From Erythrobacteraceae bacterium (GTDB taxonomy: Bacteria > Pseudomonadota > Alphaproteobacteria > Sphingomonadales > Sphingomonadaceae), in assembly GCA_002706445.1 (NCBI GenBank), contig PALE01000071.1, positions 1 through 32,972 on the forward strand: 32,972 nt of DNA, in the 5' to 3' direction. Numbering within the stretch: position 1 is the stretch's first letter; every line of letters starts with the position of its first letter. A program made the position numbers and the translations under genes. This document shows positions 1 to 8,968 of the stretch, in pieces. Under the pieces are notes generated by a model, which was given only the letters and a program-made list of their open reading frames with translations, had not been told where the DNA came from and ran no database searches.

Positions 1-238
1 GGAAAAGGAGGGGGCGGGGGGGGAGCCGATCAGTCTCGAAGAGTTGCACGCATGGGAAGTGTTCCACTCGATGAACTGGGGCACGATGTGCGCTGGCGTT
101 GCGAGCAGTTTTCTCGAAGGGAACCGCACGGTCGAGGGCGGCGTCATCGCCCGCCGTGCTTCGGAAACAGAGTTTGACCTGATGCGTCTGCTCGCCCCCG
201 ATCACCCCGCCTGGACGGAGGCACGCCATGCAGGATAA
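1..238 (+). CDS. Phosphotransferase family protein (APH-like), C-terminal end only
   Basis: The reading frame is open from base 2 to the TAA at 236-238, so this is the tail of a gene that begins outside the window; about 78 residues are visible. The segment with LEELHAWEVFHSMNWGTMC followed by RRASETEFDLMRLL resembles the C-terminal helices of the aminoglycoside-phosphotransferase-like family (COG3173) common in acyl-CoA gene clusters. The catalytic HxD loop is not in the window, so activity cannot be judged. The partner gene supports the call: the next frame starts inside this one (11-bp overlap) and encodes a DUF6285 protein, which is typically found next to these phosphotransferases. A G-rich stretch at 6-23 encodes the Gly-rich segment before this region. 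The substrate is unknown. Confidence 0.7.
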   Translation, partial: EKEGAGGEPISLEELHAWEVFHSMNWGTMCAGVASSFLEGNRTVEGGVIARRASETEFDLMRLLAPDHPAWTEARHAG

Positions 239-581
239 GCCGTCCCCCGAACTCCTCATCGCCGAAGTGCGCAAGGCGCTGGCGGAAGGATTAGCCCCGG
301 GTTTCAGCCAGAAGGTCGCCGCCAACGCGCTCGGCATTGCGGAGCGCGAATTGAGCCTTTCTCCAGCCAGTTCCGCAGCCGAGAATGCGCGGCTCGAAAC
401 GCTTGTCGGTGCGCAGGGCGATCTCGCGGACCGCAACCGCCGTCTCGCCGAGAAATTGCGCGATCCCGAATCCGCTGTTTCGGACGCAATGGTCGAGCAT
501 TTGATCCTGACCACTCTGGCAAAGATCGAAGTCGATCAACCGGGCTATGCGCCCTTCCTCGCGTGGAGCGACGCCGACTAG
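228..581 (+). CDS. DUF6285 domain-containing protein
   Basis: This is a 117-residue protein starting MQDKPSPELLIAEVRKAL. The pattern matches what I remember of DUF6285: an N-terminal MQD-P--ELL segment, a central VAANALGIAERELSL helix and a C-terminal LTTLAKIEVDQPGY segment. These are small helical proteins of unknown role encoded next to COG3173 phosphotransferases. The ATG at 228 lies inside the end of the upstream gene (stop 236-238), which implies translational coupling and a joint function. No signal peptide or membrane segment is visible. The biochemical function is unknown. Confidence 0.75.
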   Translation: MQDKPSPELLIAEVRKALAEGLAPGFSQKVAANALGIAERELSLSPASSAAENARLETLVGAQGDLADRNRRLAEKLRDPESAVSDAMVEHLILTTLAKIEVDQPGYAPFLAWSDAD

Positions 582-728
582 GGACTTACAGGCAGCGGTT
601 GTTCTTTTTGCGAAGCCAAAACTCGCGCCGACGTTCCGTCTCATTCGGAAAAGCCGGCAAATTCGAAAGAATGATCGCCGCATTAGCTGCTATTACACCC
701 GCTCTTGTGTCAGGGGAGATGACCGCAA

Positions 729-1571
729 ATGGACGCCACTCACGTCTATGACACTCCGCCCGAAGGCGTGGCGGAGGATTGGACGATGCCGCAGAACTGG
801 GAGCGGTTCAGCGCCGAGGATCATGCGCGCTGGAATACGATGGTCGCCGACCAGACCCGCGCCATAGAAGGGCTCGCATCGAGCGCCTTTATGGACGGGC
901 TGGGCAAGATCGCGCTGGGCGACAACGGCATCCCCGAGTTTGCACACTTCAACGAACAGTTCCGCGCCGTGACGGGGTGGGAAGTGGTTGCGGTGCCAGG
1001 CGTCATTCCCAATGCGCCTTTCTTCAAGATGTTGTCCGAACGCCGCTTCCCGGTCGCCAACTTCCTGCGCAGAGGCGGCGCGCAGGATTACAATGACGAA
1101 CCCGACATGTTCCACGATGTCTTCGGCCATTTGCCGATGTTCGCGGACCCGACCTTTGGCGAATTCATGGTCGCCTATGGCCGCGCCGGTATCCGTGCCG
1201 AGCGCATGGGAATGTCCGACTGGCTGGGGCGGCTCTATCTCCACACGGTTGAATTCGGCCTCATCCGCGAAGGCGACGAACTGCGCGCCTATGGCGCGGG
1301 CCTGATGTCGAGCCATGCCGAAACGCTCCATGCTCTCACCAGCGACAGCCCGCGCCGTCTGCACTTCGATCTGCCGCGCCTGATGCGCACGGAATGGCCG
1401 TTCGACACCTTCCAGCCGACCTATTTCGTGATCGAAAGCTTCGAAGCGCTGCTGGAAGAGATGGAGACCACCAGTCTGCGAGACGTCTATGATAAGGTGC
1501 GCGATCTGCCACTGATCCCGATTGGCGAGGCGGTTGCGACCGACCGGCCTTATGATGCCGCGACGGCCTGA
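729..1571 (+). CDS. phhA: Phenylalanine 4-monooxygenase
   Basis: This 280-residue pterin-dependent aromatic amino acid hydroxylase converts phenylalanine to tyrosine with O2 and tetrahydropterin in the cytoplasm. The non-haem iron facial triad is visible: His129 and His134 in PDMFHDVFGH and Glu175 in HTVEFG. The length is typical of the short bacterial form without a regulatory ACT domain. The ATG at 729 follows a good ribosome site (AGGGGAGA at 710-717). It is the first gene of an apparent operon with kynA-kynB-kynU; kynA starts 12 bases after its stop. The usual partner, pterin-4a-carbinolamine dehydratase (phhB), is not in the window. Pairing Phe hydroxylation with Trp breakdown fits an aromatic amino-acid catabolic unit. 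Confidence 0.95.
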   Translation: MDATHVYDTPPEGVAEDWTMPQNWERFSAEDHARWNTMVADQTRAIEGLASSAFMDGLGKIALGDNGIPEFAHFNEQFRAVTGWEVVAVPGVIPNAPFFKMLSERRFPVANFLRRGGAQDYNDEPDMFHDVFGHLPMFADPTFGEFMVAYGRAGIRAERMGMSDWLGRLYLHTVEFGLIREGDELRAYGAGLMSSHAETLHALTSDSPRRLHFDLPRLMRTEWPFDTFQPTYFVIESFEALLEEMETTSLRDVYDKVRDLPLIPIGEAVATDRPYDAATA

Positions 1572-1583
1572 GGAGAGACACGC

Positions 1584-2498
1584 GTGACGATCAAGAAAAC
1601 CGTCGAGGACGGGGTCGAGACCTTCGAAGCGGAGATCGACGGCGAGGTGATCCAGTGGGATCGCGGCCTCAGCTATTCGCGGCATCTGCAGACCGATCAA
1701 CTGTTGTCCAGCCAGACCCCCGTCTCGGACAAGCCCGACGAGATGCTGTTTATCATCATGCATCAGACGATGGAGCTTTGGATCAAGCTGATGCTGCACG
1801 AGGCGGGTGTGGCGATGGGCCAGCTGCGCGCCGACGAACTGGCACAGGCTGAAAAGACGCTCGACCGAATGGCGACCGTGCTGCGGCACATGATCCAGTC
1901 ATGGGAAGTGCTGGCAACGCTCAGCCCGCATGATTTCCTCACCTTCCGCGGCTTCTTGCGCAAGGCCTCGGGCTTTCAGTCCCACCAGTATCGCGAACTC
2001 GAATTCCGCCTCGGGCTCAAACGCGCCGATCTGGTGCTGGTCCACAATGATGACGCGGCGAAGCGCGCAAAGCTGGAGGAAGCGCTCGCCGCGCCCTCGC
2101 TCTATGACGAAGTGCTGCGCGTGCTGGCGCGCCATGGCTTCGACATTCCAGGCGACAAGCAGGAGCGCGATTTCACGCAAGGCTACGAGCCGAGCAAGGC
2201 GGTCGAGGATGCGTGGCTCGCGATCTACACCCGTCCGCAGGACCACTGGCCGCTCTACAGCCTCGCGGAGAAGGTCACGGCCATCGAGTACTATTTCCAG
2301 GAATGGCGTTTCAAGCACATGAAGACCGTCTCGCGGGTGATCGGGCAGAAAGCAGGAACCGGCGGCTCTTCGGGAGTGAACTATCTCGTCAAGGCGCTCG
2401 ACCTGCAATTCTTCCCCGAACTGTGGTCCATGCGCACGCGCATGAGCGCGCCCAAGGAAGGCGGGAACTATGCCGATGGTGGAGCCTGTCCGGTATGA
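1584..2498 (+). CDS. kynA: Tryptophan 2,3-dioxygenase
   Basis: This 304-residue haem dioxygenase opens the indole ring of L-tryptophan to N-formylkynurenine, the first step of the kynurenine pathway. Family hallmarks are present: DEMLFIIMHQTMELW with the distal active-site His60, ASGFQSHQYRELE with the substrate-binding Arg segment, His245 (in WRFKHMKTV) as the likely haem ligand, and GTGGSSG at 258-264 near the C-terminus. The start is a GTG at 1584 with GAGGAGAG just upstream; that ribosome site overlaps the phhA stop. The gene ends in an ATGA overlap with kynB. Length and motifs are complete, so it should be functional. Confidence 0.96.
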   Translation: MTIKKTVEDGVETFEAEIDGEVIQWDRGLSYSRHLQTDQLLSSQTPVSDKPDEMLFIIMHQTMELWIKLMLHEAGVAMGQLRADELAQAEKTLDRMATVLRHMIQSWEVLATLSPHDFLTFRGFLRKASGFQSHQYRELEFRLGLKRADLVLVHNDDAAKRAKLEEALAAPSLYDEVLRVLARHGFDIPGDKQERDFTQGYEPSKAVEDAWLAIYTRPQDHWPLYSLAEKVTAIEYYFQEWRFKHMKTVSRVIGQKAGTGGSSGVNYLVKALDLQFFPELWSMRTRMSAPKEGGNYADGGACPV

Positions 2499-3130
2499 GC
2501 GCGCGCATCCGGGACATTTCACAGCGGCTCGGCCCGCGCACGCCGCTGTGGCCGGGCGAGCCCGATCTGGTGCTCACCCGCAACGCCTCGATCGGGCCCG
2601 GGTGCCCCGTCAATGTCGGCGCGATTTCACTCCCGCTGCACTCCGGCACGCACGCCGATGCGCCGCTGCACTACAGCAATGACGGCGTGGCGAGCGCGGA
2701 TAGCCCGCTCGATGCTTACATCGGTCCCTGCGTGGTCGTCGATGTGCGCGGGGCAGGCGCTCGCGTGGAAGTATCAGACTGTGATTGGGAAGCACTCAAG
2801 GGGGTCACAAGGGTACTGTTCCGCACCTATGAGCGCTTTCCGCATGATGCATGGGACGAAAACTTCAAAGCCATCGCGCCCGAAGTCGTCGCACGGCTGC
2901 GTGATGCGGGCGCGGTGCTGATCGGGACCGATACCCCGTCGCTCGATCCGCAAACCTCGAAAACTATGGACGCTCATCACGAAGTGCTGCGCGGCGACAT
3001 GCGCATCCTCGAAGGACTGGTGCTCGACGACGTGCCGCCGGGCTCTTACGAGCTCATCGCCCTCCCCCTCGCCATCGAAGGCGCGGACGCCAGCCCGGTT
3101 CGGGCCATCTTGCGAGAACTTGCTGTATGA
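2495..3130 (+). CDS. kynB: Kynurenine formamidase
   Basis: This 211-residue metal-dependent hydrolase of the cyclase family (PF04199) hydrolyses N-formylkynurenine to kynurenine and formate. The metal-binding signature HSGTHADAPLHY is complete (His49, His53, Asp55, His59). A longer open frame extends upstream to 2213, but that part overlaps kynA in another frame. The ATG at 2495, which shares ATGA with the kynA stop at 2496-2498, gives a normal family start (MSARIRDISQRLGPRTPLWPG). The stop in turn overlaps the kynU start by ATGA at 3127-3130. This coupling supports stoichiometric translation of the pathway. Confidence 0.95.
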   Translation: MSARIRDISQRLGPRTPLWPGEPDLVLTRNASIGPGCPVNVGAISLPLHSGTHADAPLHYSNDGVASADSPLDAYIGPCVVVDVRGAGARVEVSDCDWEALKGVTRVLFRTYERFPHDAWDENFKAIAPEVVARLRDAGAVLIGTDTPSLDPQTSKTMDAHHEVLRGDMRILEGLVLDDVPPGSYELIALPLAIEGADASPVRAILRELAV

Positions 3131-4362
3131 CCGTCACCGCAGACCAGATCGCCGCGCTCGATGCGGCCGACCCGCTGGCGCATTTCCGCGACCGCTTCGC
3201 GATCCGCGAGGGGCTGATCTACCTCGACGGCAACTCGCTCGGCATGTTGCCCAAGCAGACGCTTGCGCGAATGCAGCAGACGGTGACGCAGGAGTGGGGC
3301 GAAGGGCTGATCACATCCTGGCTCGCTGCCGACTGGGTCAATTCGCCGCAGCGCATCGGCGACAAGATCGCACGGTTGATCGGGGCCGAGCCGGGCGAAG
3401 TGATTGCGGGCGAAAGCACCTCGATCAACATTTTCAAGGCGCTCACCGCCGCGTTGTCCTTGCAGAAGGGCCGCAATGTCCTGCTGAGCGAGACAAGCAA
3501 TTTTCCGACCGACAATTACATGATGCAGGGTCTCGCCCGCTTCAGCGATGGAAGGCTGGAAACGCGTGAGGTCGCGCCCGACGATGTACTGGGCGCGCTC
3601 GACGAAAATGTCGCGGTGCTGCTGCTGACGCAGGTCCACTACAAGACCGCGCGCGTGCGCGACATGCGCGCGGTGACCCGCGCCGCGCATGAGGCCGGCG
3701 CGCTGGTGGTGTGGGACCTCAGCCATTCGGCGGGCGCGATCGAGGTCGATCTCAACGGCGCCAATGCCGATTTCGCCGTGGGTTGCGGCTACAAGTTCCT
3801 CAATGGCGGACCCGGTGCGCCCGCCTATCTGTTTGCGGCGAAACGGCATCACCACGCCGAGCCCGTGCTGTCGGGCTGGTTCGGTCATGCGCGCCCGTTC
3901 GAATTCGAAGGTGACTATGCGCCCGCTCCCGGCATCGACCGCTTCCAGTGCGGTACGCCGCCGGTGCTTGGCATGGTCGCGCTGGAGGAAGGGATCGACC
4001 TGATGCTGGAGGCCGACATGGCCGCCATCCGTAACAAATCGATCTCGCTGTCAGAGCTGTTCGTGAAACTGGTCGAAGAGCGTTGTGGCGAATTTGGCTT
4101 TGCCTTCGTCTGCCCGCCCGACAGCGCGCAGCGCGGCAGTCAGGTCGCTTTCGCCCATCCCGAAGCCTATGCGATGATGCAGGCTTTGAAGGCACGCGAG
4201 GTGATCGGCGACTTCCGTGCGCCCGACGTCATGCGCTTCGGCCTCACGCCGCTCTACACCAGCCACGCCGACGTGGCCGAGGCGGTCGAGCGGCTCCGCA
4301 CGATCTGCGTGAACCGCGAATGGGACCGCCCCGAATATCGCGAGCGCGCTGCGGTAACCTAA
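3127..4362 (+). CDS. kynU: Kynureninase
   Basis: This 411-residue PLP enzyme of fold type I cleaves L-kynurenine to anthranilate and alanine. Visible hallmarks are YLDGNSLGMLP near the N-terminus, FPTDNY at 126-131, the WDLSHSAGA PLP segment at 196-204, and the PLP lysine K223 in GYKFLNGGPGAPAY. Length is normal. The start overlaps the kynB stop (ATGA). The stop at 4360-4362 overlaps by three bases the TAG of the convergent permease gene, so no terminator separates them. No anthranilate-degrading or NAD-salvage gene follows; anthranilate may feed tryptophan recycling or enzymes encoded elsewhere. Confidence 0.96.
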   Translation: MTVTADQIAALDAADPLAHFRDRFAIREGLIYLDGNSLGMLPKQTLARMQQTVTQEWGEGLITSWLAADWVNSPQRIGDKIARLIGAEPGEVIAGESTSINIFKALTAALSLQKGRNVLLSETSNFPTDNYMMQGLARFSDGRLETREVAPDDVLGALDENVAVLLLTQVHYKTARVRDMRAVTRAAHEAGALVVWDLSHSAGAIEVDLNGANADFAVGCGYKFLNGGPGAPAYLFAAKRHHHAEPVLSGWFGHARPFEFEGDYAPAPGIDRFQCGTPPVLGMVALEEGIDLMLEADMAAIRNKSISLSELFVKLVEERCGEFGFAFVCPPDSAQRGSQVAFAHPEAYAMMQALKAREVIGDFRAPDVMRFGLTPLYTSHADVAEAVERLRTICVNREWDRPEYRERAAVT

Positions 4363-7300
4363 CCCGGCTCGACAAGGTTATCGTCCGAATTGCGGTCGAT
4401 ATATTTGTTGTAGGGATCGATCCCCACCCACGAAGGCCGCTTGTCGGTGATGACGGTGATTTTCTGCTTGCCGCTGCGGATGGGCCGCCGTTCGAGCAGC
4501 AGCACATTCTCCGCTGCAAACGCGCCTGCGCCGGGGCGATCGGTAAACACGCCAATCTCGATATCGTCGGCCAGATCCGCCTCGGTCTCGACGCCCAACC
4601 CGTCTGCATAGTATTTCGCAGCCGAGATCGTGATCGTCGTTTCGAACCGTCCATCGGCAAGCTCGCGCACAGACGCTTCCTCGGCCTTCAAGTCCCATAG
4701 CGTGATGCGCTGGAACAGATCGCGGATGAGGTCGCGCTCCTCCTGTGTGCGGGCAAGCGAGTAGAGACCGCCGACCAGATCCTTCGACGAGGCATAGGGC
4801 TGGCTCTTGAAGCGATATTGGTCGAGCAGTCCGGCCAGCATTTCGTTCATGCGGTCCTCGCCCAAACGGTCCTGCAAGAGATACATCACCACCGCACCCT
4901 TGCGGTAATGGATATACCCCTGGTTCTCGACCCGTTCGAGCGGCAGTTCCTCAATCGCCTCGCTCCCGCGCGAGGTGAGGTAATTGTCGAGCTCGAACTT
5001 GAGGAAGCGGCGCATCTGGTCCTCGCCGTAGAGGTCCTTCATCACCATCATCGCAGAATATTGCGCCATGGTTTCGACCAGCACCGTGCCGCCCTGCATA
5101 TCCGCGCTGATCAGCTGGTGCGCCCAGTACTGGTGCCCGAATTCATGCGCGGCGATGTAGGTGACGTAATCGATCTCCCCCGGATCGGCGAGATTGGCGA
5201 TGAAGCCGAGGTTTTCCGACCAGGGCATCGTTCCGGCAAAGGCTTGCGCGAATTGCTCATAGCCGGGAAACTCGATGATGCGCGCGTGATCGAATTGGTA
5301 GGGCCCGAAATTCTCGCGATAATAGCCGAGCGAGGCCTCCATCGCATCTAGCATACGCTCGATATTATAGGGGTGCTGCGCGTCGTAATAGACCTGCAGT
5401 TCGATGCCATCAGCATCGCGAGTGGCGATCTCGTAATCGGCTGACTGGATCGAGAAGAAGCCGAGGATCGGCGCGGTCGAGCGGAAACGCGCGGTGCGGC
5501 GGTCGCCTTTGGTTTCGTCCGACACCTTGGTTCCCGGCGCAATCGGCGTCTGGTCGGCGCTGGTGGTGATCGTGATATCGGAATTCACCCAGTCGATATT
5601 GCCGACATAGTTCTTTTCGCGCGCGCTATCGTCTTCGAGCTTGGCCGGACGTAGCTCCGGCTCGAGCCCGTAGCGCCGCCGCGTTGCGCGGTCGGTCAGC
5701 AAGCCGCCGGGGTCCATGCCCAGTGTCGGCGCAAACTCGCTGTTGTTGAGGAAGGTTCCGTTTTCGACCAGCCGCGTGCCATAGCCGTCTGTGCTAAATG
5801 CCTTGTGCCAGCGCCTGCTGGTGAAGGCCAGCGTTGCGGTCGCATCGGGGGCGAGCGGCGTGTCGAAACGATAGATGCGGTGCTGATAGGTCTTGTCGTC
5901 CTTCTCCAGCGTTGCACCGGGAATTTCGACGCTGAGCAATTCGGTATCGGGATCGGGCAGGCGCACATGCAACGTCTCGACCGGCGCGCCGGTATCGTTG
6001 ACGAGTCGATACTGGCCCTCGACCTCGATCCGCCGTTCGGCAGGGTAAAGATCGATGTCGAGTGTGACGTCGGTGAGCGAAGGCTGCTTGAGGTCGAAAT
6101 ACTGGCTGTATTCCTTCTCGTAGTTCGCCAGCAGTTCCTCGCGTCCGTCCTGGTTGACGTAGTCGTTTTCGACATTCATCTGGTTGTAGAGGAACGCGCC
6201 GGTGCCGACCGAGACGAGGATACCGGCAAGGCCCAGCGCTCCTGCGACCGAGGCAAACTTGCGAGGCAATTGCTTGAGACGCGGGATCAACCGGGTTTCG
6301 GTCCCGCGCCGCCACAGCAGATGCGCGAGCACCGCGAGCAGCAGCGCCACCCCGCTCCAGTAGAGCCGCAACCACCAGCTCAGCGCGCCGCCCACCGCGT
6401 CCCCGTTCATGTCGGACACCGGAACAAAACCCGTGTCACCATAGAGCAAAAGCGGATGATCAAATCCGAGGCTGGCAAAGGTGATCTGCGCGACAATGTA
6501 GAGCAACATGATGCCCCAGCCGATATATTTGTTCGGGCTAAGTGCCTGTACGAAAACGGCCAAAATCGCGATGAGCACCAGATCGACAGTGTAGGGCAGA
6601 ACGTACCAGCTTAGATATTTGTCGAACTCGAAATCGAAATATCCGCGCGCCGCCTGCACCAGCACTGCTGCCAGCATCGATATCGCCAAAGCACTGAACA
6701 ACACGATTGTCACCGCGATGGTTTTGGGCACCATATAGGCCCAGCCGGGCAACGAAGTGCTGTCGACGACTTCATGAAACTTGCGATCGCGATCGCGCCA
6801 CACCAGTTCGCCGCCGTAATAAACCGCGATGATGATCGGGATCAGCGTGAAGGTGCCCTGGATTAGCGGGATCAGCGAAAAAGTAGCCGGTAGCGGCGCT
6901 GTGCCATAGAGGTCGATCCCGAAAATCAACGCGACCGTACTGTTGAGAAGTCCGAGGATCATCAGCACGATAAACGCCGGACTGCGCAGGACCTGCGCGA
7001 CCTCAAACCGGGTGGTTTTGACGAGCCGGGCCAGAGCAGCCTTTTCGGGTTCGGCCGCTGGCAGAGTTGAAACAATGCTCGGCTCATTGCGGGCCAGCTT
7101 CTCGGCTTTTCTGGCAAGCTTGCGTGCCTTGCGCGCTGATATACCCGCTTCGGCAAAGCGGAACCGCCACAGGGCAAAAGAGAGGGCTCCCAGTACCAAA
7201 ACCGCCCCGAATACGCGGTTCCACAGTACCGTCCCTACCAATCCGGGTAGGTTGGCGTTCGATTCCGCCGCAGTCCAATAGCGCGTCTCGTTAACGACCG

Positions 7301-7943
7301 CGCTCAGACCGAGCGGTTCGAATATCGCGGCTATATCGCGATAATCAGGCTCGTTCACCACGATCCCGACGAAAGAGAAATAGACCACCAGAAAGGCGAC
7401 AACGGCGATATAGGTATACATCATCGAACGCGTCATTGTGGCGACTGCAAAGAAAATTGCGCTTAGCAGGACTACGTTGGGCACCGCGAAGATAAGATAG
7501 CTCAGCGCGTAATGGCCAAATTGGTTCAGGCCAAGAGTCTCCGGGTCGAGCCATGGCATGAGCGAGCCGAGAAAGATCGCGAGCGGCACCGCTGCGAAGG
7601 CAACCAATGCCGCCAGCGTCGCTCCGCAAAACCGACCCATGAGATAATCGAACTTCGTCACACGGGTAGACCGCACCATCGGGCCAAAGCCGCTCTCGTC
7701 ATCGCGCACAACAACGTTGGCGACAAAGGCGGTGGTGACAAACATGTAGAACAATGAAAGGATCTGCTGCGTCTGGACGATTGCCGCAGGACTGTTTGCA
7801 TTGACGTTGCCACCGCCGCCGATCTGGACATTCTCAATCGTGACTGAAAGGAAGGTCAGCAGGAAGAATACTGCCAGCGCCACCCAGAAAACCGGGTTGC
7901 GCAGCTGGTAACGCAGCTCGAACAGTGCGATCGATCCGAACAT
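4359..7943 (-). CDS. ABC-2 permease fused to M1-family metallopeptidase
   Basis: This is a 1194-residue fusion. Residues 1 to about 260 and 310 to 550 each look like an ABC-2-type membrane unit with several hydrophobic helices (for example 19-36). A further helix at about 563-585 leads into a long soluble C-terminal part, probably periplasmic. That part carries the gluzincin motif HEFGH (His933, Glu934, His937) and a candidate third zinc ligand Glu957 in VLVETMAQY, the pattern of M1 aminopeptidase-like enzymes. The start at 7943 has a strong AGGAGGGGG ribosome site and lies 15 bases after the ATPase gene, so the two form one operon and presumably one complex. The likely role is peptide handling coupled to transport at the inner membrane; substrate and direction are unknown. 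Confidence 0.88.
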   Translation of the reverse strand: MFGSIALFELRYQLRNPVFWVALAVFFLLTFLSVTIENVQIGGGGNVNANSPAAIVQTQQILSLFYMFVTTAFVANVVVRDDESGFGPMVRSTRVTKFDYLMGRFCGATLAALVAFAAVPLAIFLGSLMPWLDPETLGLNQFGHYALSYLIFAVPNVVLLSAIFFAVATMTRSMMYTYIAVVAFLVVYFSFVGIVVNEPDYRDIAAIFEPLGLSAVVNETRYWTAAESNANLPGLVGTVLWNRVFGAVLVLGALSFALWRFRFAEAGISARKARKLARKAEKLARNEPSIVSTLPAAEPEKAALARLVKTTRFEVAQVLRSPAFIVLMILGLLNSTVALIFGIDLYGTAPLPATFSLIPLIQGTFTLIPIIIAVYYGGELVWRDRDRKFHEVVDSTSLPGWAYMVPKTIAVTIVLFSALAISMLAAVLVQAARGYFDFEFDKYLSWYVLPYTVDLVLIAILAVFVQALSPNKYIGWGIMLLYIVAQITFASLGFDHPLLLYGDTGFVPVSDMNGDAVGGALSWWLRLYWSGVALLLAVLAHLLWRRGTETRLIPRLKQLPRKFASVAGALGLAGILVSVGTGAFLYNQMNVENDYVNQDGREELLANYEKEYSQYFDLKQPSLTDVTLDIDLYPAERRIEVEGQYRLVNDTGAPVETLHVRLPDPDTELLSVEIPGATLEKDDKTYQHRIYRFDTPLAPDATATLAFTSRRWHKAFSTDGYGTRLVENGTFLNNSEFAPTLGMDPGGLLTDRATRRRYGLEPELRPAKLEDDSAREKNYVGNIDWVNSDITITTSADQTPIAPGTKVSDETKGDRRTARFRSTAPILGFFSIQSADYEIATRDADGIELQVYYDAQHPYNIERMLDAMEASLGYYRENFGPYQFDHARIIEFPGYEQFAQAFAGTMPWSENLGFIANLADPGEIDYVTYIAAHEFGHQYWAHQLISADMQGGTVLVETMAQYSAMMVMKDLYGEDQMRRFLKFELDNYLTSRGSEAIEELPLERVENQGYIHYRKGAVVMYLLQDRLGEDRMNEMLAGLLDQYRFKSQPYASSKDLVGGLYSLARTQEERDLIRDLFQRITLWDLKAEEASVRELADGRFETTITISAAKYYADGLGVETEADLADDIEIGVFTDRPGAGAFAAENVLLLERRPIRSGKQKITVITDKRPSWVGIDPYNKYIDRNSDDNLVEPG

Positions 7944-7957
7944 CGGCCCCCTCCTGC

Positions 7958-8857
7958 TCAGACGAGTTCGGTTTCGGGCGCCGGGGCGCGGCGGGTTGCG
8001 GCGATGGTCGAGAGATACACGTCCTCAAGCCCGCCTTCGACGCTGGTGAAGCCGTCACCCGGATCATGGTCGCACATGATGTGGATGATCGTCTTTCCCG
8101 CGAACAGACGCGTGGAGATCACCTCGTACATCGTGTTGTAGGCATCGATCTCGCCGCGCTCGATGGTCTTGGCCCAGATCGTGCCCTTGGCCTTCGCCAT
8201 CAGGTCGAGCGGCGCACCTTCGAGGCGGATCTTGCCGCCTGCCAGCACCGCCATATTGGGGCACAGATCAGCGACATCCTCGACGATATGGGTCGACAGG
8301 ATCACCACCACATTCTCGCCGATTTCGGCAAGCAGGTTTAGGAAACGGTTGCGCTCTTCGGGGTCGAGGCCGGCGGTCGGCTCGTCCACGATGATGAGGT
8401 CGGGATTGCCGATCAGCGCCTGCGCAATGCCGAAACGCTGGCGCATACCGCCGGAAAAGCCTGCAATCGCCTTCTTGCGGACATTCCACAAATTGGTCTG
8501 GGTCAGCAGCGTCTCGACCGTGTCACGGCGGTCGCTGCGCGAGCTGATGCCCTTGAGCACCGCCCTATGGTCGAGCATGTCATAGGCCGACACGCGCGGA
8601 TAGACGCCGAAATCCTGCGGTAGATAGCCGAGGCGTTTCCGCAGGCTCTCTGGGTCGGCGATGATGTCGATCCCGTCGAAAGTGATGCTGCCTTCGGTCG
8701 GGGTCTGGAGGGTTGCGACCGTGCGCATCAGCGTGGATTTGCCCGCCCCATTGGGGCCGAGCAGGCCGAACATGCCCTTGGGAATGGTCAGCGAAACATC
8801 GTCGAGCGCGCGCACGCCGTTTGAATAGACGTGGCTGACATTATGCAATTCGAGCAT
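7958..8857 (-). CDS. ABC transporter ATP-binding protein
   Basis: This 299-residue nucleotide-binding subunit has Walker A GPNGAGKS (34-41), Q-loop LPQ (79-81), signature FSGGMRQ (134-140) and Walker B LIIVDEP (154-160), all intact. It resembles the ATPases that pair with ABC-2 export permeases. Residues after about 230 form a C-terminal extension. The ATG is preceded by AGGAGGGAG at good spacing. The downstream gene encodes the permease-peptidase fusion, its obvious partner. No independent substrate-binding protein is encoded nearby, which fits an exporter-type or mechanotransmission-type system. Confidence 0.93.
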   Translation of the reverse strand: MLELHNVSHVYSNGVRALDDVSLTIPKGMFGLLGPNGAGKSTLMRTVATLQTPTEGSITFDGIDIIADPESLRKRLGYLPQDFGVYPRVSAYDMLDHRAVLKGISSRSDRRDTVETLLTQTNLWNVRKKAIAGFSGGMRQRFGIAQALIGNPDLIIVDEPTAGLDPEERNRFLNLLAEIGENVVVILSTHIVEDVADLCPNMAVLAGGKIRLEGAPLDLMAKAKGTIWAKTIERGEIDAYNTMYEVISTRLFAGKTIIHIMCDHDPGDGFTSVEGGLEDVYLSTIAATRRAPAPETELV

Positions 8858-8968
8858 TGTCGAAACTCCCTCCTGTTGCGCGAAGGCTAGGAGGGTGTGT
8901 TACCCATGTAAAGCGGCGATGCGCCCGCAGTCTGCAAACGGCTCGAAACGCTCGACGAAGTGCGAGCG

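Noticed and set aside
582-596. GGACTTACAGGCAGC occurring here and again at 11633-11647
   Set aside because: A 15-base exact match is expected about once by chance in a window of this size, and the flanks differ.
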